A stretch of 64,000 bases of DNA from Begonia masoniana (Eukaryota > Streptophyta > Magnoliopsida > Cucurbitales > Begoniaceae), in assembly GCA_022432975.1 (NCBI GenBank), contig CM039509.1, forward strand, positions 18,675,760 to 18,739,759. Reading direction: 5' to 3'. The translations under genes were made by a program, and so were the position numbers. Shown one piece after another: positions 21,243 to 33,493 of this stretch (position 1 is the first letter of the stretch; each line of letters begins with the position of its first letter). The notes beneath the pieces were generated by a model, which did no database searches, had not been told where the DNA came from, and saw only the letters and a list, made by a program, of their open reading frames with translations.

Positions 21243-22690
21243 ATCCACTCTCCTTACAAAAATTTTGTCCTCAAAATTTGTGGTCTTGTTATTCCTCAAT
21301 TTACTCACCTCAAGATACTCTCCTAACTTTTGAGTTACCCCTCAAACGCTTGATTAAGCTATGGCCTTACTCACCAACTGAGGAACGACAATTCCTACAT
21401 CTCCAAAGTTTTGACATTACTTCACTGATTCTACACTCCATAGCTCAAATACTAATACGTTTATTGACATTGACATAAGCACTTACCATTTACTCCCAAA
21501 TTCCTCTGACCTAGTTTCAACTCTAACTTTTCTTCAAGCTCAGTTCATTTAATTCCTTACTTTTCTAATCCAGTATCCATTAAACACTTACACAACTATC
21601 TCAACCCTATTTACCTATTTACCTCGAATCATCATTACACTTCATTAGTCATTCTAACATAATCCATATTTCTCACTATCTAAAACAATCTACTATGCTC
21701 TCGAAGTACTAACTAAGTTCTCATAATTACCTTTACTATACTCAATTCATCTAACTTACACTTCAGTCATCACCATACACTCTCAAAGTCTTAAGTTTGA
21801 TGTATACCCCTTTCAACTCCAACCCATATCTACTACTCAACACTTCATCAATTAATATCCCCAAAATTTATTTATTTATTTTATTAGTTTTTTATTATTT
21901 TATTTATTTATTTATTTTTTTCTTAATTCTTATCTTTAGGTTACCTTTCTATGGTTCTCCAATGAGGATTTCTCTATCCATTTACTCCAACTAATCCTCA
22001 TAGTTACATTCACTACTCTTAATCTCATTCACTATATTTAACTATCACTCACAAAACTTTCTAACTTAAACTTCTTTCTAAAATCCAGAATAAATCTTGT
22101 CACTCTTAAACTTATCGACTCGGCCAAAACTAATTACAGCATCAACGGTGCTATACTTTTCTCTCTATATTTCTAGGTCAAGTAACACCATCATTTCCAT
22201 GTGAACTCTCATTCGTTCTTAATCAATATCTTCTAAATTCCTCAATTTTATATGGAACACTAAGTTCTTAATGACCAACCTTTTACCGCAATCCTCCATT
22301 GAAATTAACTAGTCTCCTCGCGTACCTTTTTCCTCTTAAGTCCATCCAAAAATTTATAATCTAACCTAGCAACTCTTCTATTATATAGCATAATCTTAAC
22401 ACTCGAGTTCTAACTTACATCCTATTCTTAAGCTTATCCGCTCTTAAACGTATTAACTCCTCCCTAAGCTATTCACAAAATCACTAGTTTCAACTTCGTT
22501 ACATACGAGTCAAACCTTCGAAACTTTCTGACTTAACCTTATCCCCACACACTCGAACGGTTTCACTAAGTCTTTTCTATACGGTGCCGTTCATAACCAT
22601 TTCGCTAATCCACAATCATCCTTAATTGAGTAATTTTTCTTAAACAATACCAAAATCCTTAGAGATCAAACATTTTTTCTAACCTGAGTA
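21243..22690 (-). other. internal non-coding region of element C
   Basis: About 1.45 kb of A/T- and C-rich DNA lies where protease, reverse transcriptase, RNase H and integrase would be. I found none of their motifs in any frame. The first bases (to about 21275) still match the pol 3' end and purine tract (FEDKIF-like, VRRVD). C thus looks like a non-autonomous element keeping gag and the ends needed in cis. Confidence 0.7.
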
Positions 22691-23731
22691 TCACCTGGTT
22701 ATCGCTGTAGCTGATCCTTTGTTTACTATAGGGCAGTCTGCGGCTATATGACCGGGTTGGTTACACTTAAAACATATAGTAGCTCGGGGATTTGGACAAT
22801 CTCGGGAGATATGGCCAGTTTCGAAACAGTTATAATACTTACTTGCATACTGTCCACACTTCCCTAGATGAACTTTCAAGCATTTATGACACTGCGGATA
22901 CCCTCTCTTCTTCAATTGTTTCGGCTTCTTTTCCTTTCTCTGACCATTCAAAATTTCTCCCGGCCTTTTACTCCTCTGAAGCTGTGAAGAAGATCCAACA
23001 CCGTCCATCTGAGTTGTAATTCCCGTGAATATTTGACCCAGAACTTCTGCCGGTTTAATCAATTTACCAGCAGCTTCCTCCACCTCTAAGGCTTTGGCCA
23101 TCACTCGAGTAAATGGTATTCCTTCAATTTCGAATGTCTTCAACAACATCTCAATCTCCGGCTTCAAGCCTTGCACAAATTGGAATATTTTGTCTTCTTC
23201 CTGACTAAATAGGTGACTGGCAAACCGAGACAATGCTTCAAACTGCTGAGTATACTCTCCTACTGATTCTGTTTGCTTTAACGCCATAAATTCCAATCTC
23301 TTCGCAGCTTGGACTGTTCGATTGTAATATTTGTCGAAGAATAAATCTTTAAACTCCTTCCAAGTCATGCTCTGAACACCAATTGTAGCCTTTACCGTTT
23401 CCCACCAGCTTTGGGCATCGGCAGCTAAGTGGAACGTTGCGCACTTCACCTTATTTTCTTCCTCTACCCCGGCAACATTAAACATATTCTCAATGGTGCA
23501 TATCCAACTCTCAGTAGTTGTCAGATCAGTCAAACGACCTTCAAATGCCGGAGGCTTCAATCTCCGAAATCTCTCTCCACTAGAACTTATTCCCTGATTT
23601 ATCATAACTCCAAACATTTCAGCTTGCCTCCCGACCATCTCTGCAAGCTGCCTTACTGACTCCTCCAGCTGATTTTTAGGTTGTTCTGTTTTATTTCTAG
23701 GTCGTCCAAGTCGTCTTGGGTTCTTTGGCAT
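22691..23731 (-). CDS. gag of element C (intact frame)
   Basis: Open frame of about 346 codons from MPKNPRRLGRPR; an in-frame ATG 7 codons upstream is also possible. The start chosen matches MPRNPERS in F and MARRPGRP in B. It shows the gag core (FEGRLTDLTTTESWICTIENM, AQSWWETV, LKQTESVGEYTQQFEALSRF), a basic region, then two CCHC knuckles. The second, CFKCNQPGHIAADC, is complete. The first, YYNCFETGHISRDC, has tyrosine for its first cysteine. The frame ends in SATAITR with no protease after it. It is the only gag in the window, besides that of G, without a stop. Assembly of virus-like particles is the family role, and whether it is expressed is unknown. Confidence 0.88.
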   Translation of the reverse strand: MPKNPRRLGRPRNKTEQPKNQLEESVRQLAEMVGRQAEMFGVMINQGISSSGERFRRLKPPAFEGRLTDLTTTESWICTIENMFNVAGVEEENKVKCATFHLAADAQSWWETVKATIGVQSMTWKEFKDLFFDKYYNRTVQAAKRLEFMALKQTESVGEYTQQFEALSRFASHLFSQEEDKIFQFVQGLKPEIEMLLKTFEIEGIPFTRVMAKALEVEEAAGKLIKPAEVLGQIFTGITTQMDGVGSSSQLQRSKRPGEILNGQRKEKKPKQLKKRGYPQCHKCLKVHLGKCGQYASKYYNCFETGHISRDCPNPRATICFKCNQPGHIAADCPIVNKGSATAITR

Positions 23732-23873
23732 TTTCGTTCTAATCCTGTACAAGGTTAAAACAATCTAATCTTAGTTATAAACTAACTAAAAGGAAAGAAA
23801 TACTTACAGTCGATGAAGCACGTTGCATGGCGGCTGGCAATGTCGGGTAATTCTTGAACGACTTGACCATTTA

Positions 23874-23889
23874 TGCTCTGATACCGTCT
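23874..23889 (-). other. primer binding site of element C
   Basis: Minus strand reads AGACGGTATCAGAGCA next to the LTR end at 23890, a tRNA-Met type site with G for T at its first position. This fixes the minus orientation of C. Confidence 0.85.
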
Positions 23890-24955
23890 TGTAATGCCCC
23901 CGAACCCACCCTGGCTCGGTGCGCTACTTTGCTAACCAATCCCGCGTTTAAAAAGTAATTTAAAATAATTTTTGAAGAATTTTTGACTCGATTTTTGGGT
24001 TTTTCGAACCTCAAAAATGGTTGGAAAACGTGCCAAAAATACGCTTAAAATACGTTGGAAAATGTCGGGTTAAAATAATTTGGAAATAGAAAAAAATAAA
24101 AAAAATTCGATTTTAGTGTGCTGGGCGCGCCGCGCCCAGCCCGATCGATTGGGCCCTCTCGGGTTCCTTCGGCCAAAAATGCCCCTTTTTCGACCTTGCT
24201 CCACTTTTCTTCATTTTTTTATCGAGCCAATCACCTCCAAATCACCTAAAAATTTACCCACACATTCCCGACACTCCCGACACTCCCGACTTTGTGCCTC
24301 ACAAAAATCTTGGAAAACCAGCTTAAATCAATTTACGAGAAAAATAGAGAAAGTGTACCCAACGTTATTTGTTTTAAAACCAAAACGAGCGGCATAACGC
24401 CTAAAACTTCCAAAACCCAAAACCTGAAATTTTACATTTATAAAACCATCTTTTATACAGACGAATCCCACAAAACAACCACAATATTTTTACAAACTCC
24501 AGATAGGTAAAAAGTATACAATGTAAAATACCGTTCTACCCACATCTCTCCGAAGATCATGGTCGAGACGCCCCGACAACTACCCGCACCAGCATACAGC
24601 GTACATCAACGACTGCGTCTCAATCCCTAGCTTTCCTTAAAGCCCCCACCTGTACTCCTGTCAACACCTAAACCACAGAACACAAAACGTAAGCCTAATG
24701 CTTAGTAAGTAGGGAATAATGCATACCAAAAACATAATACAACACAACCCCTAACATATGAAGTTTCTACTCGCTCAGTTGCTCTTGTTTCGTGTGCTTT
24801 TCGTTGCTCATTCATAGAACGGAACTCATCGCAAGTGCTAAACTGCAATTCTGGTAGTCCCTCGCAGGTACCACCTTAACGTGACTAGGAAACTCTACTA
24901 GAGTTCCTCGCAGGTGCTACGCTAACGCGACTAGGCGACTTAACTATAGTCCCTA
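23890..24955 (-). repeat. 5' LTR of element C, part 1
   Basis: Starts TGTAATGCCCCCGAACC on the + strand and closely follows the partner LTR at 18642. It stops inside the 92 bp repeat where element B inserted. Confidence 0.92.
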
Positions 24956-25100
24956 TGTAGCACCCGGTTCCATTGAACCAAAAATTTAATTTATTATTTA
25001 TGATGTACTTTTATAGAAGGGTTGGGGGAGTTATTGATTAGGTTAATAAATGTTCAGGAGACGGTATGATGGTAATTAGAATTTTTACATAGTGGATAAC

Positions 25101-25110
25101 GTATTTAAGG
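25101..25110 (+). promoter_or_regulatory. TATA-like box in B 5' LTR
   Basis: GTATTTAAGG, kept in the B 3' LTR (near 34533) and in both G LTRs (53493, 61216), followed by the GCCGCCACT and CT-rich leader in all four. The conserved position suggests the core promoter, but no transcript evidence is available. Confidence 0.5.
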
Positions 25111-25200
25111 AAGAGTCCAGTGTGAGTAGCCGCCACTGTTTCATTTCTTTTTACCTCTCAGCTTGACGGATTCCCCCTAGGCGATTCCCCTCCAACCAAG

Positions 25201-25945
25201 GTGAGTTTTGATTCGATTACTTGCTGTTTTTAGTGTTTAGATAACTGGTGGATGGCTATGTGTGCATTTTGGAAGTACAGAGAGTGAGGGATGGGATTTG
25301 GGGTTTAGCGATGAATAGGGAATGGCGAGGAACAGAACCCTTAGAACTAGCCCTTTAGATTTTCCAATGTTTAGAATGAAGTTTAGTAATGCTGTGCTTA
25401 TGTTTTAGGTAAGCCAGCTCTTGGAATATCCTACCACCAGGAACTCTCGGTGAAGCCAGGTAAGTGAAGTATCGTATGTGCCCTCGGGCCTACATCATAA
25501 AACAGTAGGTTTACGTATGTTTGAGTATTTTCTGTATGTTATCCATCATGTTTTTGAAAGAATACGAAAATGAACTTTCATGCATCATTATGGAAAGGCA
25601 AGTACAGATTTAAATGCATTGGCGGTTAAGGGAACTAATCCACTCCTTAACTGATGAATAGGATTTATGACATTGGGAGAACTGATCCCACTCCCAAGGG
25701 AACTGAGGGATCAGAATAGCTATTAAGGGACTTCATCCACCCCTTAACTGATGAAGAGGATGTATGACATTGAGAGAATTGATCCCACTCCCAAGGGAAT
25801 CAAGGGATCTGATCAGTAAACAAATGATGTGCAACTGAGATGAGAAAGTAGAAACTACATATTCAGGATTTAAGTTTCAACATATCATTTCATTATTTGC
25901 TTTACTTACTTAGCATTAGGCTAATAGATGAGTTTTGTGATGTAG
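25201..25945 (+). other. predicted leader introns in B 5' LTR (two introns, 51 nt middle exon)
   Basis: Predicted intron 1 is 25201-25408 (AACCAAG/GTGAGT ... TGTTTTAG/GTAAG). The middle exon is 25409-25459 and intron 2 is 25460-25945 (GCCAG/GTAAGT ... TTTTGTGATGTAG/GTG). CTTACTTAGCATTAG sits before the acceptor in the place of a branch-point region. The same arrangement recurs in the G, A, C, D and E LTRs. It is inferred from splice consensus and conservation only. Confidence 0.45.
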
Positions 25946-26324
25946 GTGTTGAGGATACTGCAGGTGAATTCCCTGAGTTTACTGGCGAATAGATGGGGTT
26001 GGAGGAGCACTTCTCTGTCTCGAACTGGTATATTGATGAGGCGGATTAACTGATGTCTGTTGGTGTGAAAGTTTAGTTGACAGCGTTTCAATTTAAGTAT
26101 ATTGAGTTTTCATGACAGTAGTGATTTCAATGTTTTGAATACAATTTCGAGATTTTCCTGTTAATAGTATTCTGTTGGGATTTAATGTTGGCACTCACTG
26201 GATTTTTAGTATTATAATGGTTTGACATGTTTTTGAATGGTTTCAGTGAAGTGAGTAAATTCTTTTCTGTAGTAAAGTCGTGTTTGTATATCAAGGAGTA
26301 GATGAGATGTGGTTCTGTTCTCTA

Positions 26325-26830
26325 TCGTTAGGTGAAGTCTATCGGCAGAGGTTGAGTTGTTGTTCTGTTGTCTATCGGAAGATGTCTTCAGTGGAAGCCA
26401 TCGGATGATATAGAACGAAATATGTCGTTTAGTGATCGGTATATGTAGCTTGTTTTATCGGAAGATGTTGTTTTGTTCACTATCGGTAGATGAAGTCTAT
26501 CGGTAGATGTCGGGTTATAGTTATGTGTCTATCGGAAGATATAAGTAGAAAGTTTGTCGTTTAGTGATCGGCGTATGCAGTCTTCTCAATCGGAAGGTGT
26601 AGGTTTAAGTCTATCGATGATGTCTCAGTAAACTCATCGGCAGATGCGTGCTGACGTCGTCGGTAGGTGTAGGAGGACTCTTGTCGTTTAGTCACCGGTG
26701 GATGTAGAACAAAGTCAATCGGATGAAGGAAATCATCTGACTGACGTCATCGGAAGATGTAGAGTGTATTTTGTCGTTTAGTCACCGGTAGATACAGTCT
26801 ACCGAGAGATGTCCTTTGTTTTTTCATTTG
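26325..26830 (+). repeat. ATCGG-AGATG degenerate repeats in B 5' LTR
   Basis: More than fifteen spaced copies of (C/A)ATCGG(A/C/T)(A/G)GATG(T/A), often with TTGTCGTTTAGT between them. Also present in the B 3' LTR (35750-36280) and, with other spacing, in G (54745-55230 and 62480-62950). Confidence 0.85.
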
Positions 26831-27143
26831 GCTGACGTCATCGGCAGAAGCCTTCTATTTTCTGTTTCTGCTTCTTCCATTGACTTTATTAATCGGCAGA
26901 TCCGTTTGACCTCTGTGACACCTCAAGTATTTCGATTTAAACTTCTATTTCCTATTGGCCGATTACTTCTTAATACTTCCAACGATTATGTTAACATTGT
27001 TTTTATGGCTTTGTCTAATTCTATTTTTTTTTTGCTTAAATGATTTTCGCTGCAAGTTTTAAAAAAAAATACGGTTGAAATTTTTAGCCATGTACGGGCA
27101 TTGTGTGACGAACCGGGTTCAGATAACTCGGGGCGTTACAGTG

Positions 27144-27155
27144 TGGTATCAGAGA
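27144..27155 (+). other. primer binding site of element B
   Basis: TGGTATCAGAGA lies three bases after the LTR end, a tRNA-Met type site. The last base differs from the common TGGTATCAGAGC. Confidence 0.88.
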
Positions 27156-27295
27156 CATTCAGTTAAACCGTTCAAAAGATTACTCATCAGTGCCAATCGT
27201 CGCATGGAAGTACTCCAACAACTGTAAGTGTTTATGTTAGCCTCAGTAATTAGATATTTATGAACATAGTTAACCTTGTACAGGAAGTTAGTTTA

Positions 27296-30200
27296 ATGGC
27301 CAGACGCCCAGGAAGACCTAGGATACCGAGGGAAATACCAAACTTGAGGAGTGAGGAGGAACCTAGTGTTATTAGACAACTAACAGACTTGGTACGTCAA
27401 CAAACAGACTTAGTGCGTCGGTAGTCCGATCAGTTGGGGGTGTTGCTGAACCGAGAGGTACAGGGGAGTGACAACTCAGGTTCTAGCAATGAGCATTCAG
27501 GAGACCGATTCCGAAGACTTCAGCCACCCACATTTGATGGAAAGTCATCCAATCCAATTGTCGCTGAGGAGTGGCTTAGGAAAATTGAGAGTATGTTCAG
27601 GTGTGCCAATGTTGGTGAAGGAGACAAAGTCACGTTGGCCACGTTCCATTTTGCTGGTGATGCTCAACTTTGGTGGGAGACAATCGAGACCACCACCGAT
27701 GTCTCAGCGATGTCTTGGTCGCAGTTCAAGGACACCTTCTATGAGAAATATTTTAATAGCACAGTCCAGGCAGCAAAGAAGGTAGAGTTTTTGAACTTGA
27801 AGCAGACAGGGTCTGTGGCAGAATATGTTAGACAATTCGAGTCTCTGTCCAGGTTCGCTGGACACCTTGTTCACCGAAATGAAGATAAGGTGTTTCAATT
27901 CATGAATGGACTGAAACCAGAAATGTACAGAGGGGTCAAGTTTTCGGGTTATAAAGGTTTGCCCTTCAGTGATGTTGTGTCCACAGCATTGGAGGTGGAA
28001 GAAGCTGAATTGAAATGTGTTGGACTAAAGGAAACCCCGAGAAAGTTTATTCAACCACCGCCGCAGAGAGGAGTGAAGTGGTCCAATGAAGGCCAGCACA
28101 GCCAAGGGATAGGAAAGAAGGTACCAGACACCAAGACGTTCCCTCAGTGCCCAAAGTGTTTGAAGAATCACCCGGGCGAGTGTAGATTTGGATCGAGTAA
28201 GTGCTTCAACTGCGAAGAGGTTGGACACTTGTACAAGGATTGCCCAAAGCCCCGGGTCGTTCGATGTTTCCATTGCAACAAGGTTGGCCATACCAACAGA
28301 GATTGCCCAGCTTTGAAGGGTGGCCCTGCCAGGATTAAGCTAAGAATATTCTCCATGATGGAGTCTGGTGATGAGGACCAGCCTGCTGTAGTGTCAGGTA
28401 CTATATTGATTAACTCTATACCATCTTTTACTTTGATAGATTCGGTTGCAACTCATTCTTTTATAGCCTCTGCATTTGCGAATAAGTTAGATGTACGGTT
28501 TACTCCTTCTGAGCATGTGTTTAATGTAGCATTACCTTCTGGTGAGCACATGCACTCCAATCAAATGATGCCTGATAGTGTGGTGTTAGTAGGGAACATG
28601 AATTTGCCTGCTGATCTCATTGTTATGGACATAATGGGATTTAATGTGATCCTAGGAATGGATTGGTTGTTTAAGCATTATGCCACAATAGATTGTAGGG
28701 CTGGAATTGTTAGTTTTCAACCCCCTAGTGGTTTGAACCATACCTTCCAAGCTCTGAAGAGGAGTAAGGAAATGACTGTGATGACTTCTGCCGATTGTAG
28801 ACCTTCCCCATGCAGAGAGTATTTGTGCTTTTTGGCCAATGTCTTAGACACGCAGCTAGTAGAAGAATCAACCCCCAAAAATGTTTTAGTTGTCCATGAT
28901 TTTCCAGAAGTATTTCTAGATGACCTTCCTAGCTTGCCACCAGATAGGGAAATGAAGTTTGTGGTAGATGTTTACCCCGGCGCCGAGCCTGTGTCTAAAA
29001 ATCCATATAGACTAGCACCAACAGAACTTAAAGAATTGAAGAAACAGTTAGAGGATTTGTTGGAGAAGGGGTTCATACACCCTAGCTTTTCACCATGGGA
29101 TGCACCTGTCCTTTTTGTCAAAAAGAAAAATGGATCAATGCGTATGTGCATAGATTATAGAGAGTTGAATAAACTAACTGTCAAGAACAAGTATCCACTG
29201 CCGAGGATTGATGATTTATTTGATCAGCTTAAGGGTGCAAGAGTTTTCTCTAAAATTGACCTTAGGTCCGGTTATTACCAGTTGAAGGTTAAATCTGAAG
29301 ATATCCCAAAGACTGCTTTTCGCACAAGGTACGGACATTATGAGTTTTTGGTTATGTCTTTTGGTTTGACAAATGCGCCAGCAGCCTTCATGGATCTTAT
29401 GAATAGGGTGTTTCACGAGTATTTGGACAAGTTTGTCATTGTATTCATAGATGACATTCTAATCTATTCTAAAACTAAGGAGGAGCATGCAGGACACCTA
29501 AACTTGGTGTTAGGATTGCTGAGGCAGTACCAACTTTATGCCAAATTTTCTAAGTGTGAGTTTTGGTTGGACAGAGTTCACTTTCTTGGTCATGTGATCT
29601 CTGGAGATGGGATATCTGTTGATCCAGCCAAGGTTTAAGCTGTTAAGGAATGGCCCCAACCGAAGAATGCCACTGATATCCGAAGTTTCCTTGGATTAGC
29701 AGAATATTATAGAAAATTCATCAAAGGATTTTCAAAGATTGCCACACCCCTTACTATGTTAACAAGGAAAAATGTGAAGTATAATTGGACTGATAAATGT
29801 GAATCCAGTTTCCAGACCTTGAAGCAGAAACTAACCAATGCTCCAATTCTGACCCTTCCTGTTGTTAATGGTAAGTTCAGCATATATTGTGATGCATCCA
29901 AAGTTGGACTTGGTTGTGTTTTGATGCAAGATGGAAAGGTTATAGCTTATGCTTCTAGGCAGTTAAAAGTGCATGAGAAGAATTACCCTACACATGACTT
30001 AGAATTAGCTGCTGTGGTTTTTGCATTAAAGATTTGGAGGCACTACCTGTATGGACAAACCTGTGAGATATTTTCGGATCATAAAAGTCTGAAATACATT
30101 TTTACGCAGAATGAATTGAATATGAGGCAACGTAGGTGGCTAGAGTTTGTCAAATATTATGATTTCAAGATTAAGTACCACCCTGGCAAGGCGAATGTAG

Positions 30201-30921
30201 TGGCTGATGCTTTGAGTAGAGTGACTCCTTCAGTCTCTGCATTGATTCTAGAAATACCGATAGCTTTAGAGATAGAATTCCATATATTTAACCTGGAGGC
30301 GGTGTGTAGTGTGTCAGCCATGCTTTCGGCCATATCTTTGAGGCCAACTATTTTGGAGAAAATAAAGGAAGTTCAAATGAACGACACCGAATGCAATAAG
30401 TATAAGTTGTGCATAGATTCTACTGACGAGTCGGACTTCAACTGCTCAGCTGATGGAATTCTCAAGTTTCGAAATAGATGGTTTGTTCCGGTTGATATCG
30501 AATTTAGAAAAGAAATCCTATCTGAGGCACATTCCTCTAGACTTTCTGTTCATCCTGGAGGTACGAAAATGTACAGAGATCTCAAGCAACATTATTGGTG
30601 GCCAGGTATGAAGAGAAGTGTGGCGGAGTACGTGGAGTCATGTCTGGTCTGCCAGCAAGTCAAGGCTGAACATCAGAGGCCTGCTGGAACATTGCAACCT
30701 TTACCAGTTCCCGAATGGAAATGGGAACAAATAACTATGGATTTTGTTATAGGATTACCTAGAACAGCAAAAGGTCACGATGCAATTTGGGTAATAGTTG
30801 ATCGTTTAACCAAATCAGCTCACTTTCTGCCAATGAAGATAACATACTCGATGGATCAATTGGCTGAGTTGTATGTGCACGAAGTTGTTAGACTACATGG
30901 AGTTCCAAGCACCATAGTTTC
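27296..30921 (+). pseudogene. gag-pol of element B, 5' part (to mid integrase)
   Basis: Single polyprotein frame from MARRPGRPRIPRE. In order: gag core (about residues 75-210), knuckles [14 protein letters not shown] (about 303) and [14 protein letters not shown] (about 324), protease [10 protein letters not shown] (Asp 382; glycine of the DSG motif replaced by valine), reverse transcriptase with VFIDDI (about 718), RNase H (IYCDASK near 865, DHKSLKYIF), and the integrase HHCC zinc site and first catalytic Asp (MDFVIGLP). In-frame stops are TAG at 27421-27423 and TAA at 29636-29638, each a C-to-T change from CAG or CAA in G. It is cut at 30922 by a solo LTR and continues at 33494. Function is lost. 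Confidence 0.93.
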
Positions 30922-33488
30922 TGTAACACCCGGGAATTTTTTTTTTTATGGATAAAATTGGAGTGAAAATAAAAGCATAATAAGATAGTTGTTTTATTTA
31001 ATTTAAAAGAAATAGCAAAAAGAAGGGAAAGTAATTAAAAGTGACTTAAACGGTTTATTAACGAAAATTTATAATTTGATAACGGAATTTAATGGAATTT
31101 TTGGAAGGGCAGAATGGTAATGTGGGTTTATTAAGTGGTATTTATTATTATTATTATTAAAAAAAAATAAATAATAAAACTCAACAGAATAGCCGAAGCT
31201 ATTCTGTTGAGATCGAGCCCAAGCCCGAGCGCGAACAGGGGAGAGACGACGGAGGGAGGCGACGCGGCGCCGATCACCGGCGACTTCCGACAGTCTCCGG
31301 CCAGACGAAGGCGAGGAGCAGGTTTCCGGCCTTCTCCGCGCGCGAACCGAACCGGTGAGTTGATTTTACGCCCTGTTTCGGTTCTGTTCTTGGCCGAGGG
31401 TGAGGAGCTAGTTTGAGCTCCGATCACCGGCTGTTTTTGGCCGTTCTTGGCGTCGAATGGCCGGGTTTATGGTCAGCTTTCATCGCCTGGCCATGGGGAG
31501 CCCAATTTGGGCGAAAAACCAGAAAGCCCTCTTTGGGGTATTTCGGGGTTTTGCTTATAATTCGAGATTTTTTGTTAGTTTATGTTAATTGAGGGTATAG
31601 GAGATTAATTGGTGTGGAATTGGAGGAGAATTGATGGAAAATTGGAAAAGGGAATTTTCCGGGTGAAGGGGCAGTTCGGGTTTTCTGATTTTTGACCTAG
31701 CTAGGGTCGTTTGTTTTCAAATTCCTTTTGGAAGGTTAAAATAGGTTATTAGAGGAGTACGTGGCCGCTGGAATCGTTCGATTCCGATAACCGACGCAAA
31801 AGTTATGCACGTTTGAGGTTTTGGGTCGGTTTTTACCGAACCCAAATTAGTGGCCCGATTAGTTAGACTTTAGTTGAGTTAAGTTAAAAATAGTAGTTTG
31901 AGAGTAATTGGTAGATGTAGACTTGATTTGAATGGTTTGATGAATATTTATCGTAGGTCGAGCTGTAGATGGACAGGTAATCGAGTACCCTCAGCGAGCT
32001 AGGACGCCAGGTAAGTAGTGGATGTTATTCTTTTGCCTTCGGGCCTACACCAGAGAACGGTAGGGTTTCTTTGTTATTGCTTTGCTTCGTGTTACGTTGA
32101 ATTAATTATGTTACTTCGGGATTGCGTAGAGTTGCTTGTCTGGTTGGTTGATTGGTCTTGAGTTGCATTGTTTGGCCGTGTGGTGTTATGTGGTCGTGTT
32201 GTTGCGTTGAGTCGTTGTATTGTGTTGTATTGCATATCTTGGTTGACACATGCATCATTGTTTTCTAACTGACGAAATCACGTGTTTTGCACGGTTGAGT
32301 GGTGAGGATGACGTAATGAAAGATAAGAATGGATTGCAACCTGGTCTCGAGTAGAATAGCTTCGTTGGGCAAGTGGCTCTTTAAGCACCCCGCGAGGGAT
32401 TCTATTCGAGATGCCCTGTTAATGTACGTAATGTGTCGTGAGTACGAATTCCTCGACCTGTTCGTGCTTGAAGTGCACAATGAGGATTCTACGATCGATT
32501 GGGGGAGATTTGTGTTGGCCGTCCTGGACTGTGTTGGGACGTGTGCCTCCGGTCTAGCTCCGTGGATCAAGGCATGGCCGTCCTGGACTGTGTGGGGGCG
32601 TGTGCCTACTTGATTCACCTGAAAGTGAAAGATAAATGCAACCGAAACGAAAAGAAAACAACAGAGTGTGTAGAAACTGCATATGATAGGATTGCATTGC
32701 ATTGTGGTGTTGTGTTGCATTGTTGGGTCGTGTTGTTAGTGATGTTTTGCGTTGTTAGGGTTGTGTGAGGGTTGTGTGAGGGTTGTGTATGCCATGTGCT
32801 TGTTTATATTTGCTATTCCCTACTTGCTAAGCGTAAGCTTACGTGTGTGTGTGTGTTCTCTGGTGTAGGTGACGACAGGAGTACAGGTTAGAGCTACGAA
32901 GAAAACTAGGATTGGGACGCAGTCGTTGATGTACGCTGTATGCCGGTGCGGGCAGTTGTCGGGGCGTCTCGACCATGGTCTTCGGAAAGACAAGAAAGAC
33001 GTGTGTGAAACAGTATTGTGGAGTCGTGTATAAGTTACATTTATTTTGGTGGTTTGTAGACTTTCCTTTTGATTGATGTTTTGAGAGTTATTGTATTGTT
33101 GTATATAGGCATAGTTCTGGGTGATGAGTTACCCTATATTGTGGGCATTTCTTTATTTTGGTTAGTTGTTGGTTCTTCATTTTGGTTAACTGTTGGAGAT
33201 TTCGTAGGTTGGTTAGATGGTTAGGAATATTCTGGATTGTTTGGGGATTGACTTATTGCAGGTACCCAGCATTTTAGAGGCGCCATTTACAGGCGTTACT
33301 TTGCCGAAATTTTCGGGAAGGACGCCGTGGTGCTTAAAGGTTAGGATTAAGGGAAATTAGTGAGTCTAGGCAGTTAGGTATAACTTAAGAGAGTTTTGAG
33401 AGACTTAGATCTAATTTAAAGTATGTTTTAGCGTGAGATTGGTTAGCAAAGTAGCGCTCCGAGCCAGGGTGGGTTCGGGGGCGTTACA
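30922..33488 (+). mobile_element. solo LTR (family A) inside the B integrase
   Basis: 2567 bp, TGTAACACCCGGG...GGGGGCGTTACA, with perfect 5 bp duplications GTTTC (30917-30921 and 33489-33493). The integrase of G shows the unbroken site (ACCATAGTTTCAGACCG). It has an (ATT)n run near 31141 and leader junctions at 31355 (CCG/GTGAG), 31956 (CGTAG/GTCG), 32011 (CCAG/GTAAGT) and 32868 (GTGTAG/GTGA). The end GAGCCAGGGTGGGTTC groups it with the C and 10893 LTRs. It is the innermost and therefore youngest layer of the stack. Confidence 0.96.
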
Positions 33489-33493
33489 GTTTC

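Larger units (their letters stand above)
24956..27140 (+). repeat. 5' LTR of element B
   Basis: 2185 bp, TGTAGCACCCGG...GGGGCGTTACA. It closely matches the partner at 34388-36576; differences are about two in 130 bases where I compared them. Element B is bordered by CCCTA (24951-24955) and CCCTC (36577-36581). The unbroken C LTR has GTCCCTCGCAGG, so the left copy mutated. It contains a TATA-like GTATTTAAGG at 25101, leader junctions (25201, 25408, 25460, 25945), a paired ~100 bp repeat near 25620-25815 and many ATCGG(A/T)(A/G)GATG repeats at 26325-26830. Confidence 0.95.

Noticed and set aside
31131..31427. GC-rich frames on both strands near 31200-31420
   Set aside because: They are the CT/GC-rich leader part of a solo LTR. 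Both strands are open by composition and there is no family resemblance.
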